Below the pieces are notes generated by a model. That model had not been told where the DNA came from. It did not search any database and was given only the letters and a program-made list of their open reading frames with translations. A program made the translations under genes and the position numbers. Positions 37,488-46,077 of a stretch of 64,000 bases of DNA are shown one piece after another (the first letter of the stretch is position 1; the number at the start of each line of letters is the position of its first letter). Source of the DNA: Streptococcus toyakuensis (lineage in GTDB: Bacteria > Bacillota > Bacilli > Lactobacillales > Streptococcaceae); contig NZ_AP024523.1 of the NCBI RefSeq assembly GCF_024346585.1, forward strand, positions 567,001 through 631,000, in the 5' to 3' direction.

Positions 37488-38138
37488 TTAGTTGATTTTC
37501 TCGACATAGAGTTGTTTGGCAATGTCCATATTCACTTGTAAATCCTCGTCTTTACTAAGGATAGTAAAGGTGTTACTGAAGCCATCAAACTGCTTGACTT
37601 GGAGCGGATCACCGATGCGAAGTGAGTGCTTATCCAGATAATGGAGAATGTCAAAACTATCGTGCACCCGAGTCAGGCGGTAGGCGCCAGCTTCCTTGAT
37701 ATCAGCTAGTGGCAGGTTATTGATTTCAACCAAGAGTTCTCCCTTGACAGGAATAGTTCCTCCATGAGGACAGGTCTTGGGAAATCCTAGCAATTTATCC
37801 AGTCTTTCCACGAACAGGTCAGAGACAGTATGTTCCAAGACCTCAGCTTCCTCGTGAATCTGGTCACTCGTATAGTTTAAATGATGAACCAGAAAAACTT
37901 CAATCAAGCGGTGTTTACGATAGAGCTCAGAGACCAATTTGAGGCCGAGGTCAGTCAGTAGATAGCCACATTCCTTGTCCTTGAGGATGAGATTTTCGCT
38001 CTTCATCCGTTTAATCATTTCAGTTACGGCAGGGGGAGAGACTTGCATGCGGGCAGCAATTTCCTTGTTGGTAATCTTATGCAAATCTATGCTAATTTCA
38101 TAAATACATTTTAGATAGTCTTCTTTATTCGGGGTCAT
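37488..38138 (-). CDS. psaR: Manganese-dependent repressor PsaR (DtxR/MntR family)
   Basis: A 216-residue DtxR-type regulator: winged helix (ITNKEIAARMQVSPPAVTEMIKRM, about 23-46), metal-binding/dimerisation domain (HRLIEVFLVHHL, EEAEVLEHTVSD) and a C-terminal FeoA/SH3-like domain (about 145-216). With Mn(II) it represses psaBCA; the fitting palindrome is at 28129-28150. The gene order near pnuC matches pneumococcus. It is divergent from the phosphoesterase gene, whose promoter lies in the 105-base gap. Confidence 0.94.
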   Translation of the reverse strand: MTPNKEDYLKCIYEISIDLHKITNKEIAARMQVSPPAVTEMIKRMKSENLILKDKECGYLLTDLGLKLVSELYRKHRLIEVFLVHHLNYTSDQIHEEAEVLEHTVSDLFVERLDKLLGFPKTCPHGGTIPVKGELLVEINNLPLADIKEAGAYRLTRVHDSFDILHYLDKHSLRIGDPLQVKQFDGFSNTFTILSKDEDLQVNMDIAKQLYVEKIN

Positions 38139-38210
38139 TCGCTTCCTCTTGTCTAATATCTTTATCTAGTATATCAAAAAAAGCTAGATTTCTCTAGCTG
38201 TGACTTTTTA

Positions 38211-38219
38211 TGTTATACT
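38211..38219 (+). promoter_or_regulatory. Extended -10 promoter of the phosphoesterase gene
   Basis: TGT followed by TATACT, 30 bases before the start codon; GAGGAG gives a normal leader. Confidence 0.6.
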
Positions 38220-38249
38220 TATTGCAAGAGAAAAAACGAGGAGATGGAT

Positions 38250-39092
38250 ATGACGAAAATAGCTCTTCTTTCAGATATTCATGGAAATACCACCGCCTTG
38301 GAGGCTGTTTTGGCAGATGCTCGGCAGCTAGGAGTGGATGAATACTGGCTTCTGGGAGATATTCTCATGCCAGGGACAGGGCGTAGAAGGATTTTGGACT
38401 TGTTGGATCAACTACCGATTACGGCTAGAGTTTTGGGAAACTGGGAAGACAGTCTTTGGCATGGTGTCCGCAAGGAATTGGATAGTACTCGTCCCAGTCA
38501 ACGCTATCTCTTGCGACAGTGCCAGTATGTTTTAGAGGAAATTTCCCTAGAAGAAATTGAACTGCTCCACAATCAACCACTCCAGATTCATCGTCAGTTT
38601 GGGGATTTGACGGTGGGAATTAGCCACCATCTTCCTGATAAGAACTGGGGGAGAGAGTTGATTCATACTGGAGCGCAAGAGGATTTTGACCGCTTGGTGA
38701 CCAACCCGTCTTGTGATATTGCTGTTTATGGTCATATTCATCAGCAGTTGCTTCGTTATGGGACTGGTGGGCAATTGATTGTCAATCCAGGTTCGATTGG
38801 TCAACCTTTCTTTCTAGATGCCCAGTTGCGGAAGGACTTGCGGGCCCAGTATATGATTTTGGAGTTTGATGACAAGGGCTTGGTAGATATGGACTTCCGA
38901 CGGGTGGACTACGATGTGGCAGCTGAATTGCAGTTGGCTAAAGACCTCAAACTTCCCTATTTTGAGGTTTATTATGAAAGTCTAGTCAATGGTATCCACC
39001 ATACTCATCATCAGGAATTTCTGAGAGAATTGGCCCAGAAAGAGGGCTATGATAGGGAATTAGATGCTTGGTTGAAAAGTGGTAATAATTGA
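38250..39092 (+). CDS. YfcE/MJ0936-type metallophosphoesterase
   Basis: A 280-residue calcineurin-like phosphoesterase with the motifs LSDIHGN, LLGDIL, VLGNWED, VYGHIHQQ and VNPGSIGQP, which bind two metal ions. It probably hydrolyses a phosphodiester, but the substrate is unknown. Two ATGs (38244 and 38250) are in frame; GAGGAG is spaced best for 38250. The C-terminal 80 residues extend beyond the minimal fold and are His-rich (GIHHTHHQEF). The rrf2 promoter overlaps its stop codon. Confidence 0.88.
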   Translation: MTKIALLSDIHGNTTALEAVLADARQLGVDEYWLLGDILMPGTGRRRILDLLDQLPITARVLGNWEDSLWHGVRKELDSTRPSQRYLLRQCQYVLEEISLEEIELLHNQPLQIHRQFGDLTVGISHHLPDKNWGRELIHTGAQEDFDRLVTNPSCDIAVYGHIHQQLLRYGTGGQLIVNPGSIGQPFFLDAQLRKDLRAQYMILEFDDKGLVDMDFRRVDYDVAAELQLAKDLKLPYFEVYYESLVNGIHHTHHQEFLRELAQKEGYDRELDAWLKSGNN

Positions 39093-39116
39093 CATTACAA
39101 CCAAAAAGGGTATAAT
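39089..39116 (+). promoter_or_regulatory. Consensus sigma-A promoter of the Rrf2 gene
   Basis: TTGACA (39089-39094), 16-base spacer, TATAAT (39111-39116). The -35 includes the TGA stop of the phosphoesterase gene. Confidence 0.85.
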
Positions 39117-39167
39117 AAAAGAAAGAGAAGAGTAGAGGTAGGCTAGCCTCGTAAAAAGGAGAAGAGT

Positions 39168-39605
39168 ATGCAAATTCCAAGTAGATTTACCATTGCGACT
39201 CATATGCTGATAATCATTGCCCTCAAGGGGAAGGAAAGCAAGGTGACCAGTGATTTTCTGGCTGCTAGTGTCGGGGTCAATCCTGTCATTATCAGAAAGA
39301 CCTTGTCCCAGTTGAAGAAGGCTGAACTGATTTCAGTAGCGCGCGGAACAGGGGGAACAGAGATTGTTAAGGATCTCAAAGACATTAGTCTTTTAGATGT
39401 TTATCAAGCGGTCGAATGTCTTGGTAAGACAGGCCAACTCTTTAGTTTTCATGACAATCCAAATCCAAATTGCCCAGTTGGAGCTCATATTCATGATGTT
39501 TTGGATCAAAAATTGGAGAGAATCCAGCTGGCTATGGAGGCTGAACTTGGTCAGACCAGTCTAGAGCAAGTCGTGGCTGATGCAGAGAGTCAGATGAAGG
39601 AGTGA
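39168..39605 (+). CDS. Rrf2-family transcriptional regulator
   Basis: A 145-residue regulator with the Rrf2 winged helix (SRFTIATHMLIIIALKG, TSDFLAASVGVNPVIIRKTL, ISVARGTGGTEIVKDLKDIS). Only one cysteine is present (NPNCPVG), so the three-cysteine Fe-S cluster of NsrR/IscR is absent; it resembles YwnA/CymR-like members instead. Targets are unknown. AAAGGAGAAG is well placed. It converges on a lipase-fold gene with a terminator that has been split by a BOX element. Confidence 0.9.
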   Translation: MQIPSRFTIATHMLIIIALKGKESKVTSDFLAASVGVNPVIIRKTLSQLKKAELISVARGTGGTEIVKDLKDISLLDVYQAVECLGKTGQLFSFHDNPNPNCPVGAHIHDVLDQKLERIQLAMEAELGQTSLEQVVADAESQMKE

Positions 39606-39621
39606 TTTTTTCTTTAAAACA

Positions 39622-39777
39622 AAAAAGCTTATGAAAAGGTTTTTATACTCAATGAAAATCAAAAAGCAAACTAGGAAGCTAGCCGCAGGTTGCTCAAAGC
39701 ACAGCTTTGAGGTTGCAGATAAAGCTGACGTGGTTTGAAGAGATTTTCGAAGAGTATTACCTTTTCATAAGCTTTTT
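39622..39777. terminator. Bidirectional terminator split by a BOX insertion
   Basis: The 18-base arms AAAAAGCTTATGAAAAGG (39622-39639) and CCTTTTCATAAGCTTTTT (39760-39777) are perfect inverted repeats lying directly outside a BOX element. The right arm overlaps the stop codon of the lipase-fold gene. Confidence 0.75.
39644..39757 (+). repeat. BOX element (boxA-boxC, no boxB)
   Basis: It begins TATACTCAATGAAAATCAAA (boxA) and ends GAAGAGATTTTCGAAGAGTA (boxC), without boxB. It lies in the loop of the terminator between the Rrf2 and lipase-fold genes. Confidence 0.92.
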
Positions 39778-40849
39778 ATCTATTTTTCCAGGCTTGGTAA
39801 CGGGTATCAATCAATAACTGGGTGAGGCGTCCCATGGTTTCTCTTTTTTTTGGAGTGAGGGATTGAGCTTGGACGAAGAGATGACGAATGTGTTCGATAG
39901 CCTTGAAGGAAGACAGGTCATTGATGGATCTAATCCCAGCATCTAGAATGGTGCCAAAGAAGAGGTCGAAGTAGAGCTGGAGTTCTTCATCAGGGACTGT
40001 GGCCACCCACTCCTTGAAGGTTGTGTCGACTTGTTGACTATCACTATTAGTCTTATCTAGTTGAACGAAGTGTTTGTCCTCAATTTGCCAACTAAAGGTA
40101 TCGTGCTGGGCAATACCACCCAAGGCAGTACTGTGAACGATGATTTGGTGGGCAGGGATTTCCAACATCATACCGATAATGGAACCTTGTGGAATAAAGA
40201 CCTTGGTTCTATCCATTATCCTTTGATAGCCCTCGGTTTGTGTCAATTCTTTGTGGAGACCAGGCGCATCAAAGGTATAAACTGCTGTGATTTGATTTTG
40301 CAAGCTTTGCTCAATTTGACTAGCAGCATAGATGGCTAGATTTCCTCCCTTGGAATGCCCAGCCAGAATGACCTTTTGCTTAGGATGTTGGGCAAAAAAG
40401 TTCTTTAAATAGCGAATGGCGTGCTTTTGAGCAGGAATTTCCTTCATATAGGTCAGGTGGAAATCTTCCTTCCAACCAATAATACTATCATCTGTACCTC
40501 GAAAAACAATCAGATAGGTATCGAGAGTGAGGCGGTAGGTCATAGCCGCAAATTGCTTTTGCAGCTCAGGGTCGATGTCGTTGATAAAATGGGAGAGTTT
40601 GCAATTTTTGAAGCGTTTGTGTTGAGCTAGTTCATCTAATAGCTGGAGGCGATTTTTGCTGGTCAACATGTTAGGTTCTCTTGGAACCTGAGGTGCCAGT
40701 TCTAAAAGTCGCTGAGGAGCTGTGGAGACCAGATTATCAAAGGAGAGGTAGGTGATTTCTGTTAAGGCTAGAATGTCTAACTCATTCAAAGGAAGGTCGT
40801 AAAAGGAATCGTATGCGACATCTTTCAGATAGTCAAAAATATTGGCCAT
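39776..40849 (-). CDS. DUF2974-type alpha/beta hydrolase (lipase-like)
   Basis: A 357-residue cytoplasmic protein with the nucleophile elbow VILAGHSKGGNLAIYAA (serine at about residue 166) and an upstream LIVFRGTDDSIIGWKEDF typical of lipase_3-like folds. It belongs to the DUF2974 group common in Firmicutes; substrate unknown. No signal peptide or membrane segment is seen. Start ATG is preceded by AAGGAGCTC on the minus strand. It is divergent from the two-component regulator gene. Confidence 0.85.
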   Translation of the reverse strand: MANIFDYLKDVAYDSFYDLPLNELDILALTEITYLSFDNLVSTAPQRLLELAPQVPREPNMLTSKNRLQLLDELAQHKRFKNCKLSHFINDIDPELQKQFAAMTYRLTLDTYLIVFRGTDDSIIGWKEDFHLTYMKEIPAQKHAIRYLKNFFAQHPKQKVILAGHSKGGNLAIYAASQIEQSLQNQITAVYTFDAPGLHKELTQTEGYQRIMDRTKVFIPQGSIIGMMLEIPAHQIIVHSTALGGIAQHDTFSWQIEDKHFVQLDKTNSDSQQVDTTFKEWVATVPDEELQLYFDLFFGTILDAGIRSINDLSSFKAIEHIRHLFVQAQSLTPKKRETMGRLTQLLIDTRYQAWKNR

Positions 40850-41003
40850 AAGAGCTCCTTTCTTTTCTTTATCTTATCAAATTTCCCTCAAATTAGCTAG
40901 TCGGCTTGCCTATATCTGCTGGTTAAAAACAAGCTCTTTCAAATTCAGTTTCAGACCTTCGAGCATGGAAAAATCTGTTATAATAATAGAAAAGGAGGAG
41001 CGC

Positions 41004-41681
41004 ATGCACAAGATTTTATTAGTAGAAGATGATCAGGTCATTCGTCAACAGGTCGGGAAAATGCTCTCTGAATGGGGATTTGAAGTGGTCCTGGTAGAAG
41101 ACTTTATGGAAGTTTTGAGTCTATTTGTTCAGTCGGAACCTCATCTGGTCCTAATGGATATTGGACTGCCTTTGTTTAATGGTTATCACTGGTGTCAGGA
41201 GATTCGCAAGATTTCCAAGGTCCCCATCATGTTTCTGTCTTCGAGAGACCAGGCTATGGATATTGTCATGGCAATCAATATGGGGGCGGATGACTTTGTG
41301 ACCAAGCCTTTTGACCAGCAGGTTCTTTTAGCTAAGGTTCAGGGCTTGTTGCGTCGTTCCTATGAGTTTGGGCGTGACGAGAGTTTACTGGAATATGCTG
41401 GTGTTATCCTCAATACCAAATCCATGGATGTGCATTATCAAGGCCAAGTCTTGAATTTGACCAAGAACGAATTCCAGATTTTACGCGTTTTGTTTGAGCA
41501 TGCGGGCAATATTGTAGCGCGTGATGACCTCATGCGGGAGCTTTGGAACAGTGACTTTTTCATTGATGATAATACTCTCTCTGTCAATGTGGCTCGTTTG
41601 CGTAAAAAATTGGAAGAGCAGGGCTTGGTAGGATTTATCGAGACCAAGAAAGGAATAGGGTACGGACTGAAGCATGCTTGA
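41004..41681 (+). CDS. OmpR-family response regulator (BceR-like, pneumococcal TCS01 type)
   Basis: A 225-residue regulator: receiver domain (LLVEDDQVIRQQ; phospho-acceptor in VLMDIGLPLFNG; conserved lysine in DFVTKPFD) and a winged-helix output domain (LTKNEFQILRVLFEH, LWNSDFFIDDNTLSVNVARLR). The frame is open to 40842, but AAGGAGGAG before the ATG at 41004 and the start MHKILLVEDD settle it. It overlaps the kinase gene by 8 bases. Such regulators usually induce peptide-antibiotic ABC transporters; none is adjacent here. Confidence 0.92.
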   Translation: MHKILLVEDDQVIRQQVGKMLSEWGFEVVLVEDFMEVLSLFVQSEPHLVLMDIGLPLFNGYHWCQEIRKISKVPIMFLSSRDQAMDIVMAINMGADDFVTKPFDQQVLLAKVQGLLRRSYEFGRDESLLEYAGVILNTKSMDVHYQGQVLNLTKNEFQILRVLFEHAGNIVARDDLMRELWNSDFFIDDNTLSVNVARLRKKLEEQGLVGFIETKKGIGYGLKHA

Positions 41682-42648
41682 TTGGAAACAATTTTTTCTA
41701 GCCTATCTGCGCTCCCGTAGTCGCCTGTTTGTCTATCTGCTTTCTTTGACGTTTCTGGTTTTGCTCTTTCAGTTTTTATTCGCAAGTTTAGGAACTTACT
41801 TTCTCTACTTTTTCCTCTTGTGTTGCTTTGTAACCATCTTATTTTTCACTTGGGACATATTGGCGGAGATGCAGGTCTATCGTCAGGAACTTCTCTATGG
41901 TGAGAGGGAAGCCAAGTCTCCTTTGGAAAGAGCCTTGGCTGAAAAATTAGAAGCGCGTGAGATGGAACTTTATCAGCAGAGATCAGATTCAGAAAGAAAA
42001 CTGACGGATTTGCTGGATTACTATACCTTGTGGGTCCATCAGATTAAGACCCCCATTGCAGCTAGTCAACTCTTAGTTGCAGAAGTAGCCGACCGCCAAC
42101 TGAAGCAGCAATTAGAACAGGAAATTTTCAAGATTGATTCCTATACCAATCTAGTTTTACAGTACCTGCGTTTAGAAAGTTTCCATGATGATTTGGTCTT
42201 AAAGCAGGTTCAAATTGAGGATCTGGTTAAGGAAATAATTCGTAAATATGCTCTTTTCTTTATTCAAAAAGGACTAAATGTCAATCTACATGACCTTGAT
42301 AAAGAAATCGTAACGGATAAAAAGTGGCTACTAGTGGTCATTGAGCAAATCATTTCAAACAGTCTCAAGTACACTAAGGAAGGTGGTCTGGAGATTTATA
42401 TGTACGGGCAAGAGCTTTGTATCAAGGATACAGGAATCGGGATAAAAAACAGTGATGTCCTCCGAGTCTTTGAACGTGGCTTTTCAGGGTATAATGGACG
42501 CCTAACCCAGCAGTCATCTGGACTTGGACTTTACCTATCTAAGAAAATTTCTGAAGAACTGGGGCACCAGATTCGCATCGAGTCTGAGGTCGGAAAAGGA
42601 ACGACAGTGCGGATTCGGTTTGCTCAAGTGAACCTAGTCCTTGAGTGA
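41674..42648 (+). CDS. Intramembrane-sensing histidine kinase (BceS-like)
   Basis: A short 324-residue kinase with two closely spaced membrane helices (about 14-35 and 38-60) and almost no external loop, the hallmark of intramembrane-sensing kinases. The phospho-acceptor is H122 in LWVHQIKTPIAAS; N-box IISNSLKYT, G1 CIKDTGIGI and G2 QQSSGLGLYLSKKI follow. With no sensor domain of its own, such kinases read the state of a partner ABC transporter of the BceAB type encoded elsewhere; I recall such a link for TCS01 of pneumococcus. Confidence 0.92.
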   Translation: MLDWKQFFLAYLRSRSRLFVYLLSLTFLVLLFQFLFASLGTYFLYFFLLCCFVTILFFTWDILAEMQVYRQELLYGEREAKSPLERALAEKLEAREMELYQQRSDSERKLTDLLDYYTLWVHQIKTPIAASQLLVAEVADRQLKQQLEQEIFKIDSYTNLVLQYLRLESFHDDLVLKQVQIEDLVKEIIRKYALFFIQKGLNVNLHDLDKEIVTDKKWLLVVIEQIISNSLKYTKEGGLEIYMYGQELCIKDTGIGIKNSDVLRVFERGFSGYNGRLTQQSSGLGLYLSKKISEELGHQIRIESEVGKGTTVRIRFAQVNLVLE

Positions 42649-42658
42649 GAAGAGACGA

Positions 42659-42683
42659 AAAAGCCTCCGGACTGGAGGCTTTT
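42659..42683. terminator. Bidirectional terminator between the kinase gene and thrS
   Basis: AAAAGCCTCC and GGAGGCTTTT around five bases, symmetric, between converging genes. Confidence 0.88.
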
Positions 42684-42694
42684 GTGCTAGGTTC

Positions 42695-44638
42695 TTATTT
42701 CTCAACGCGTGATTTGTTGGCGATATCAGCTAGGATAGCTTGAACAAAATCATCTACTGAGACAGTTTGTGTTTCTTTTTGACCGTAGCGACGAACGTTA
42801 ACAGTTCCGTCTTCCATTTCCTTGTCCCCAACAATCAATTGGTAAGGAATCTTGCTTGTTTGTGAAGCACGGATCTTGAACTGCATTTTTTCATTGCGCT
42901 CATCTACGTCTGCACGAACACCACGGTCACGGAGTTTCTTCGCTACTTCCCATGCGTAGTCCACGTGTTTTTCGTTAGATACTGGGATGAGGGTTACTTG
43001 GTGTGGTGCAAGCCATGTTGGGAAAGCACCTTTGTAGTTCTCAATCAAGATAGCTGTGAAGCGTTCCATAGTTGAGATAACTCCACGGTGAATCATAACT
43101 GGACGGTGCTCTTCGCCATCAGCTCCGATGTATTTAAGGTCGAAGCGTTCTGGAAGCAAGAAGTCAAGTTGGATAGTAGAAAGGGTTTCTTCTTTTCCAA
43201 GAGCGGTCTTAACTTGAATATCCAATTTTGGTCCGTAGAAGGCTGCTTCACCTTCGGCTTCAAAGTAGTCCGCGCCCATTTCATCAAGGGCTGCACGAAG
43301 CATGGTTTGAGCATTTTCCCACATTTCATCGTTATCAAAGTACTTGTGAGTATCTTGAGGGTCACGAAGAGAGAGGCGGAAGCGGTATTCAGTCAAGTTG
43401 AAGTCTTCATAAACATCGATAATCAACTGAAGAGCACGTTGGAATTCTTCTTGGATTTGTTCTGGAGTCACAAAGAGGTGACCGTCGTTAAGAGACATTT
43501 CACGCACACGTTGAAGACCAGTGAGGGCACCAGATTTTTCATAACGGTGCATCATACCGATTTCGGCGATACGGATTGGCAATTCACGGTATGAGTGAAC
43601 ATGGTGTTTGAAGACTTGGATGTGGTGCGGGCAGTTCATTGGACGAAGGACAAATTCTTCCCCGTCACCCATATCCATAGTTGGGAACATGTCTTCTTGG
43701 TAATGATCCCAGTGACCAGAAGTCTTGTAAAGTTCAACAGAAGCAAGTGGTGGAGTGTAGACGTGTTGGTAGCCAGAAGCTAGCTCTTTGTCTACGATGT
43801 AGCGTTCCAACTCACGACGAATAGTCGCACCATTTGGCAACCAGAATGGCAAACCTTGACCAACCTCTTGAGAAATCATAAAGAGGTCAAGCTCTTTACC
43901 AAGTTTACGGTGGTCACGTTCCTTAGCTTCTTCACGCATTTGAAGGTAGTTTTTCAAGTCTTTCTTGTCAAACCAAGCTGTACCATAGATACGTTGCATC
44001 ATAGCGTTATCGCTATTTCCACGCCAGTAAGCACCTGCTACATGGAGAAGGTGGAAGATTTGGATACGACCTGTTGATGGGACGTGTGGGCCACGGCAAA
44101 GGTCTACATATTCACCCTGACGATAGATAGTCAAACCGCCTTCGTCTTCTGAGTGTTCTTCAATCAATTCCAACTTGTAAGGGTCGTTTTTGAAGATTTC
44201 ACGTGCCTCGTCTTTAGTAACTTCTTCACGGATTGATGGGAAGTTTTCTTTGACGATTTTTTGCATTTCTTCTTCGATACGAGGAAGGTCTTCGTTAGAG
44301 ATTTGACCAGCTGTGTTGTCAGTATCGTAGTAGAAACCATCTTCGATGGCTGGACCAACTCCCAAGTGAATGTCTGGGAAAAGACGACGAGCTGCTTGGG
44401 CGAACAAGTGAGCGGCTGAGTGACGCAAGATTGGAAGGGCATCTTCATGATCAGGTGTCACAATTTCGATGCTTCCATCTTCAGTGATAGCACGAGTAGT
44501 GTCGATGAGCTTGCCGTTGAATTTACCAGCCAAGGCCTTTTTAGCTAGAGAATTGCTGATAGATTGGGCAATTTCAAAAGTTGTAACGCCAGATTCGAAT
44601 TCACGAACAGCGCCATCTGGGAAAGTAATGTTAATCAT
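42695..44638 (-). CDS. thrS: Threonyl-tRNA synthetase
   Basis: A 647-residue class II synthetase. It has TGS ([17 protein letters not shown]), the editing domain ([16 protein letters not shown] and the zinc-site-like [13 protein letters not shown]), the class II core (motif 2 [25 protein letters not shown] segment split by arginine turns; motif 3 GVISTMERF) and the anticodon-binding domain (about 545-640). The frame extends to 44770, but that part is the T-box leader; the ATG at 44638 gives the conserved N-terminus with AAGGAG upstream. Confidence 0.97.
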   Translation of the reverse strand: MINITFPDGAVREFESGVTTFEIAQSISNSLAKKALAGKFNGKLIDTTRAITEDGSIEIVTPDHEDALPILRHSAAHLFAQAARRLFPDIHLGVGPAIEDGFYYDTDNTAGQISNEDLPRIEEEMQKIVKENFPSIREEVTKDEAREIFKNDPYKLELIEEHSEDEGGLTIYRQGEYVDLCRGPHVPSTGRIQIFHLLHVAGAYWRGNSDNAMMQRIYGTAWFDKKDLKNYLQMREEAKERDHRKLGKELDLFMISQEVGQGLPFWLPNGATIRRELERYIVDKELASGYQHVYTPPLASVELYKTSGHWDHYQEDMFPTMDMGDGEEFVLRPMNCPHHIQVFKHHVHSYRELPIRIAEIGMMHRYEKSGALTGLQRVREMSLNDGHLFVTPEQIQEEFQRALQLIIDVYEDFNLTEYRFRLSLRDPQDTHKYFDNDEMWENAQTMLRAALDEMGADYFEAEGEAAFYGPKLDIQVKTALGKEETLSTIQLDFLLPERFDLKYIGADGEEHRPVMIHRGVISTMERFTAILIENYKGAFPTWLAPHQVTLIPVSNEKHVDYAWEVAKKLRDRGVRADVDERNEKMQFKIRASQTSKIPYQLIVGDKEMEDGTVNVRRYGQKETQTVSVDDFVQAILADIANKSRVEK

Positions 44639-44936
44639 GATGTTCTCCTTACTTATATTATTGACGAATGTGTTAACCCTATTCTGAAAACAGGGACAGA
44701 GGATTGTGAAAGATAGAAAAACAAAAAGCGACATCCTCGAAAGGACGTCGCAACGTGGTTCCACCTTCATTTATGTTCCTCAAAAAAGAGGGACACCTCT
44801 GATTGGCTCTAACGTGGCCACCGTTTTATGTTTTCATAAAAAACTCAAGAGTAGTATCAGTTTAGGCCTCCTATGCGTTTCCAGCAACCACGCACTCTCT
44901 AGTAGAAAGGGACTAAGTGACTTGTCTCTATGGATT
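44639..44936 (-). promoter_or_regulatory. T-box riboswitch controlling thrS
   Basis: On the minus strand the T-box GGTGGAACCACG is at 44765-44754, followed by a terminator hairpin GCGACGTCCT with AGGATGTCGC (44751-44728) and TTTTTG. A long structured stem I precedes it; ACT codons near 44848-44856 are possible threonine specifiers. Uncharged tRNA-Thr would favour read-through. Confidence 0.88.
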
Positions 44937-44964
44937 ATTATAGCATGATTGTGAGATTTTTCAA
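44937..44964 (-). promoter_or_regulatory. Promoter of the thrS leader
   Basis: Minus strand: TTGAAA (44964-44959), 16 bases, TATAAT (44942-44937) with extended TGC. The -35 overlaps the stop codon of the upstream membrane-protein gene. Confidence 0.75.
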
Positions 44965-45335
44965 GGATTTTGTGAAAGTTTTTTGTTTTTCATTTTTTGT
45001 AGAATATGCTTGATGCCAATACCGGAAGCCATGCCCACCAGAGCAAAGATTTCATAGGCTAAAAAGTAAAACCAGATAAATTCACCGAAGGTTATGATAG
45101 TAAAGCAAAAGAGCAGTCCGTTACCAATTAACCACCAAAGTGAGAAACGGAAACGGTAGCTATAGAGTAGCGATATAATCAAGATTACCAGAGGTGTAAA
45201 GAAGAGAAGATTGTTTATACAGAGTCCCTTGAGTGTAAGGGGGTCAGAAACAACTAGCAAGACCAACTCATAAAGTGGCCAATAAAAGAAAAATATGACC
45301 AGATAGTAGGGGAGATGGGAATAGAATCTACGCAT
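44961..45335 (-). CDS. Small four-helix membrane protein of unknown function
   Basis: A 124-residue very hydrophobic protein with four predicted membrane helices and a basic tail (KHILQKMKNKKLSQNP). An in-frame GTG at 45344 exists, but GAGGTG is spaced correctly for the ATG at 45335. It lies upstream of thrS on the same strand, with the thrS promoter overlapping its stop, so read-through into the T-box is possible. I do not recognise a family. Confidence 0.7.
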   Translation of the reverse strand: MRRFYSHLPYYLVIFFFYWPLYELVLLVVSDPLTLKGLCINNLLFFTPLVILIISLLYSYRFRFSLWWLIGNGLLFCFTIITFGEFIWFYFLAYEIFALVGMASGIGIKHILQKMKNKKLSQNP

Positions 45336-45420
45336 GATAATCACCTCGTTTTAAAAAACAGACAACTTGGATTTCTTGCTATGATTGTTATAGCATGTTT
45401 AAAACAAGAAAGTAAATCTG

Positions 45421-45449
45421 TTGACAAAGAAGTTAGTTATTGGTAGAAT
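45421..45449 (+). promoter_or_regulatory. Strong rpsO promoter
   Basis: TTGACA (45421-45426), 17-base spacer, TAGAAT (45444-45449) preceded by TGG; a near-consensus sigma-A promoter for a ribosomal-protein gene. Confidence 0.88.
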
Positions 45450-45480
45450 AGGGATTGTCGTAAAGACAAATAACTTCTTC

Positions 45481-45521
45481 TTGGTTACAGGCATGCCAAC
45501 CTGTCACTCGGATGAAGCCAA
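45481..45521 (+). promoter_or_regulatory. Structured rpsO 5' leader, candidate S15 autoregulatory site
   Basis: TTGG (45481-45484) can pair with CCAA (45518-45521) and, nested inside, ACAGG with CCTGT (45487-45504). The structure ends about 10 bases before the ribosome-binding site AAGGAG. S15 leaders in Firmicutes form such structures; the match to a known class is not verified. Confidence 0.45.
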
Positions 45522-45539
45522 ATAAAAAGGAGAAACATC

Positions 45540-45809
45540 ATGGCAATCTCAAAAGAGAAAAAAAATGAAATCATCGCACAATATGCACGTCACGAAGGTG
45601 ATACAGGTTCAGTAGAGGTTCAAGTTGCTGTCCTTACTTGGGAAATCAACCACCTTAACGAACACATCAAACAACACAAAAAAGACCACGCTACTTACCG
45701 TGGATTGATGAAAAAAATCGGTCGCCGTCGTAACTTGCTTGCATACTTGCGTAAAAACGACGTTAACCGTTACCGTGAGTTGATCAACTCTCTAGGACTT
45801 CGTCGCTAA
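45540..45809 (+). CDS. rpsO: 30S ribosomal protein S15
   Basis: An 89-residue primary 16S rRNA-binding protein (central domain). Hallmarks are [36 protein letters not shown] and the C-terminal [20 protein letters not shown]. Codon bias is strong. It has its own strong promoter and a structured leader suggesting autoregulation. A long imperfect stem-loop begins 12 bases after the stop. Confidence 0.98.
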   Translation: MAISKEKKNEIIAQYARHEGDTGSVEVQVAVLTWEINHLNEHIKQHKKDHATYRGLMKKIGRRRNLLAYLRKNDVNRYRELINSLGLRR

Positions 45810-45820
45810 TTCAAGATACA

Positions 45821-45915
45821 AAGGCCGTCAAAAGCACAAAGCAAAAATAGGAAAATTGACGAAGAAACTTCAGTTTCTAGGAAATTTTATCTTTTTTGCC
45901 AAGTGCTTAGGCCGT
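45821..45915 (+). repeat. Long imperfect stem-loop after rpsO
   Basis: AAGGCC, AGCAC, GCAAAAATAG and GAAAATT on the left pair in order with AAATTTT, ATCTTTTTTGC, GTGCT and GGCC on the right; the tip is AGAAAC-TTCA-GTTTCT. No T-run follows directly. It may be an mRNA 3'-end stabiliser or a non-autonomous element. Confidence 0.55.
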
Positions 45916-45941
45916 GTTCAATTGAGCATATCTTGATAATG

Positions 45942-45969
45942 AAGCTACTCTAAATTGGGTAGCTTTTTT
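45942..45969 (+). terminator. Terminator downstream of rpsO
   Basis: AAGCTACTC and GGGTAGCTT around TAAATT, followed by TTTT. Confidence 0.85.
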
Positions 45970-45973
45970 ACTT

Positions 45974-46028
45974 TTGTCACCTTACCTTGATATGCTCAAG
46001 TATAATCTTTGGTTACGGTTCCTAGCAC
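45974..46028. repeat. Direct repeat P, copy 1 (left of cadD)
   Basis: A 55-base unit from TTGTCACCTTACC to GGTTACGGTTCCTAGCAC. It matches 47314-47368 at 50 of 55 positions. The two copies bracket the cadD module. Confidence 0.85.
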
Positions 46029-46052
46029 TGTAAGGTAAAATAAACCAGAATG

Positions 46053-46077
46053 ATCTCCCTTCGGGGAGATTTTTTTG
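46053..46077 (+). terminator. Terminator hairpin with long T-run
   Basis: ATCTCCC, TTCG, GGGAGAT, then seven T. The string AGATTTTTTTGTTTCACT that begins here recurs just after cadD at about 47242-47259. Confidence 0.85.

Noticed and set aside
39168..39605. Rrf2 protein as an Fe-S sensing NsrR/IscR
   Set aside because: Only one cysteine is present, so the cluster ligands are missing.
40842..41003. Long N-terminal extension of the response regulator
   Set aside because: It overlaps the divergent hydrolase start and precedes a strong AAGGAGGAG; the receiver domain begins right at the ATG at 41004.
44639..44770. N-terminal extension of ThrS
   Set aside because: This stretch contains the T-box terminator and leader; the protein begins at the conserved MINITFPDG at 44638.
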